Of a stretch of DNA of 12,241 bases, positions 11,310 to 12,241 are shown in pieces. The DNA lies in the NCBI GenBank assembly GCA_049694275.1, contig JBAVQS010000015.1, forward strand, positions 1-12,241, given 5' to 3'. The notes beneath the pieces are model-generated. The model was given only the letters and a program-made list of their open reading frames with translations. It was not told where the DNA came from and did not search any database. This DNA is from JBAVQS01 sp049694275. Its GTDB lineage: Bacteria; Chloroflexota; Anaerolineae; UBA4142; SHND01. The position numbers and the translations under genes were made by a program. Position 1 is the first letter of the stretch, and each line of letters opens with the position of its first letter.

Positions 11310-12241
11310 ATGGCGCGTTTGATCCTGGCCCTCGATTTTGGCGGGACCAAGAACTCGGCCGCTTTGACCGGCGTCGGCGAACGGGAATGGCTTAATCGCA
11401 AGCGGCAGTTCTCTCCTGCGCAGCCCAGCGGCGCGTATGACTGGCAGACGATGATCGCGTTGGGGCGCGATCTGTTGCAGGGAGCACACCCGGCTGCCAT
11501 TGGCGTCAGCTTTGGCGGGCCGGTTCGCGCCAGCCGGGGGCAGGTGATTCTCTCGCATCACGTCCCCGGCTGGGAGAATTTCCCCCTCACGCAACGCCTG
11601 CAGGAAGAGTTTGGCGCGCCGGCAGTCGTCGACAATGATGCGAACGTCGCGGCGCTGGGCGAGGCGCGTCTTGGCGCGGGCCGGGACGCGTCGAGTGTGT
11701 TTTATGTAACTGTCAGCACCGGGGTTGGCGGGGGCTGGGTACTCGACGACCGGATCTGGCATGGGCATGACGAGATGGCAGGCGAAATCGGCCATCTACA
11801 GGTCGATCCCAACGGGCCAGTCTGTATATGTGGGCGGAGAGGATGCGTCGAGGTGATGGCCTGCGGGCCATCGATCGCCCGGTTTGCGCGCGAGCGCCTG
11901 CAAAACGAACCCGCACGCGGACGACTGCTCCGAGAACGACTGGAAGGCGACTTGTCCCGCGTCACAGCGCAAATCGTAAACCAGGCCGCGCTCGACGGCG
12001 ACGAACTGGCGGGTCAAGTCATGGATCACGCGGCCCGCGCGCTGGGTTTGGGTCTGGGGAGCGCGATTGTTCTGATGAACCCTGAGCGGATCGTCGTCGG
12101 AGGCGGGGTCAGCAAGTCTGGCCCACATTATTTTGATGTGATTCGCGCAGCGGCGCGCGGAAACTGTTTGCCCGAGATGCGGGTGGATATCGTTCCGGCC
12201 AAACTGGGCGATGATGCGCCGCTCTGGGGAGCAGCGGCGCT
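11310..12241 (+). CDS. ROK-family sugar kinase (runs off the right edge)
   Basis: About 310 residues are present without a stop; typical ROK kinases are about 300-320 aa, so only the very end is missing. LILALDFGGTKNSAAL (4-19) is the ATP phosphate-binding motif; IGVSFGGPV (64-72) follows; VVDNDANVAALGEARLGAG (106-124) holds catalytic Asp110; VSTGVGGGWV (135-144) is the sugar-binding turn; GEIGHLQVDPNGPVCICGRRGC (158-179) is the ROK zinc site with His162 and Cys172/174/179, followed by Glu181. IVVGGGV near the end is the last adenosine-site motif. No N-terminal winged helix is present, so it is a kinase (glucokinase, N-acetylmannosamine or fructokinase type) and not a repressor. It is paired with the SIS isomerase two bases upstream; the pair suggests handling of a phosphosugar, exact sugar unknown. 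Confidence 0.9.
   Translation, partial: MARLILALDFGGTKNSAALTGVGEREWLNRKRQFSPAQPSGAYDWQTMIALGRDLLQGAHPAAIGVSFGGPVRASRGQVILSHHVPGWENFPLTQRLQEEFGAPAVVDNDANVAALGEARLGAGRDASSVFYVTVSTGVGGGWVLDDRIWHGHDEMAGEIGHLQVDPNGPVCICGRRGCVEVMACGPSIARFARERLQNEPARGRLLRERLEGDLSRVTAQIVNQAALDGDELAGQVMDHAARALGLGLGSAIVLMNPERIVVGGGVSKSGPHYFDVIRAAARGNCLPEMRVDIVPAKLGDDAPLWGAAA

Overview
The window looks like a piece of a Chloroflexota (Anaerolineae-like) chromosome or metagenome bin. This is inferred from moderately high GC, secreted proteins with long Thr/Pro 'TPT' linkers, a LysM protein with a proline linker and an 'ICHxTGS...NPYV' lipoprotein. No rRNA or tRNA is present to confirm it. Most genes read as chromosomal; the middle block looks accessory.

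Left edge (1-507): decayed DNA. A SAM-methyltransferase N-terminus with its GxGxG motif is joined, one frame off, to what looks like the C-terminus of a methyltransferase. A promoter-like site and a gene-free stretch follow. Right-hand genes (508-4230, + strand): a DUF255/YyaL-family protein that has lost its thioredoxin-like N-terminal half; a kynurenine-formamidase-like cyclase; a secreted double-LysM protein with a degenerate cupredoxin domain, flanked by two strong hairpins; an 81-aa SH3/KOW-like protein whose stop overlaps the start of an MTA/SAH-nucleosidase-like enzyme.

Central block (10584 down to 4246, - strand): a long gene string behind a TTGACA-17-TATAAT promoter. In order it holds a 105-aa two-helix membrane protein (VirB2-like in size and topology), a signal-peptide-bearing polytopic protein (VirB6/TrbL-like), a DUF433/DUF5615 toxin-antitoxin pair, an 87-aa nuclease-fold fragment, an 820-aa membrane-anchored P-loop ATPase (VirB4/HerA-like) and an anchored 'TPT' linker protein. 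A separate lipoprotein gene follows. No relaxase, coupling protein or pilus-core gene is visible. My best reading is a reduced type-IV-secretion-like membrane and ATPase system, with a toxin-antitoxin/nuclease cassette of about 1 kb lodged between the channel gene and the ATPase gene. This assignment is an inference from architecture, not a proven homology.

Right edge (10747-12241, + strand): divergent from that block, a SIS-domain sugar-phosphate isomerase (GmhA-like) and a ROK-family sugar kinase form a two-gene operon; the kinase runs off the window. The divergent spacer carries an imperfect palindrome overlapping the -35 of the leftward promoter, a plausible shared operator.
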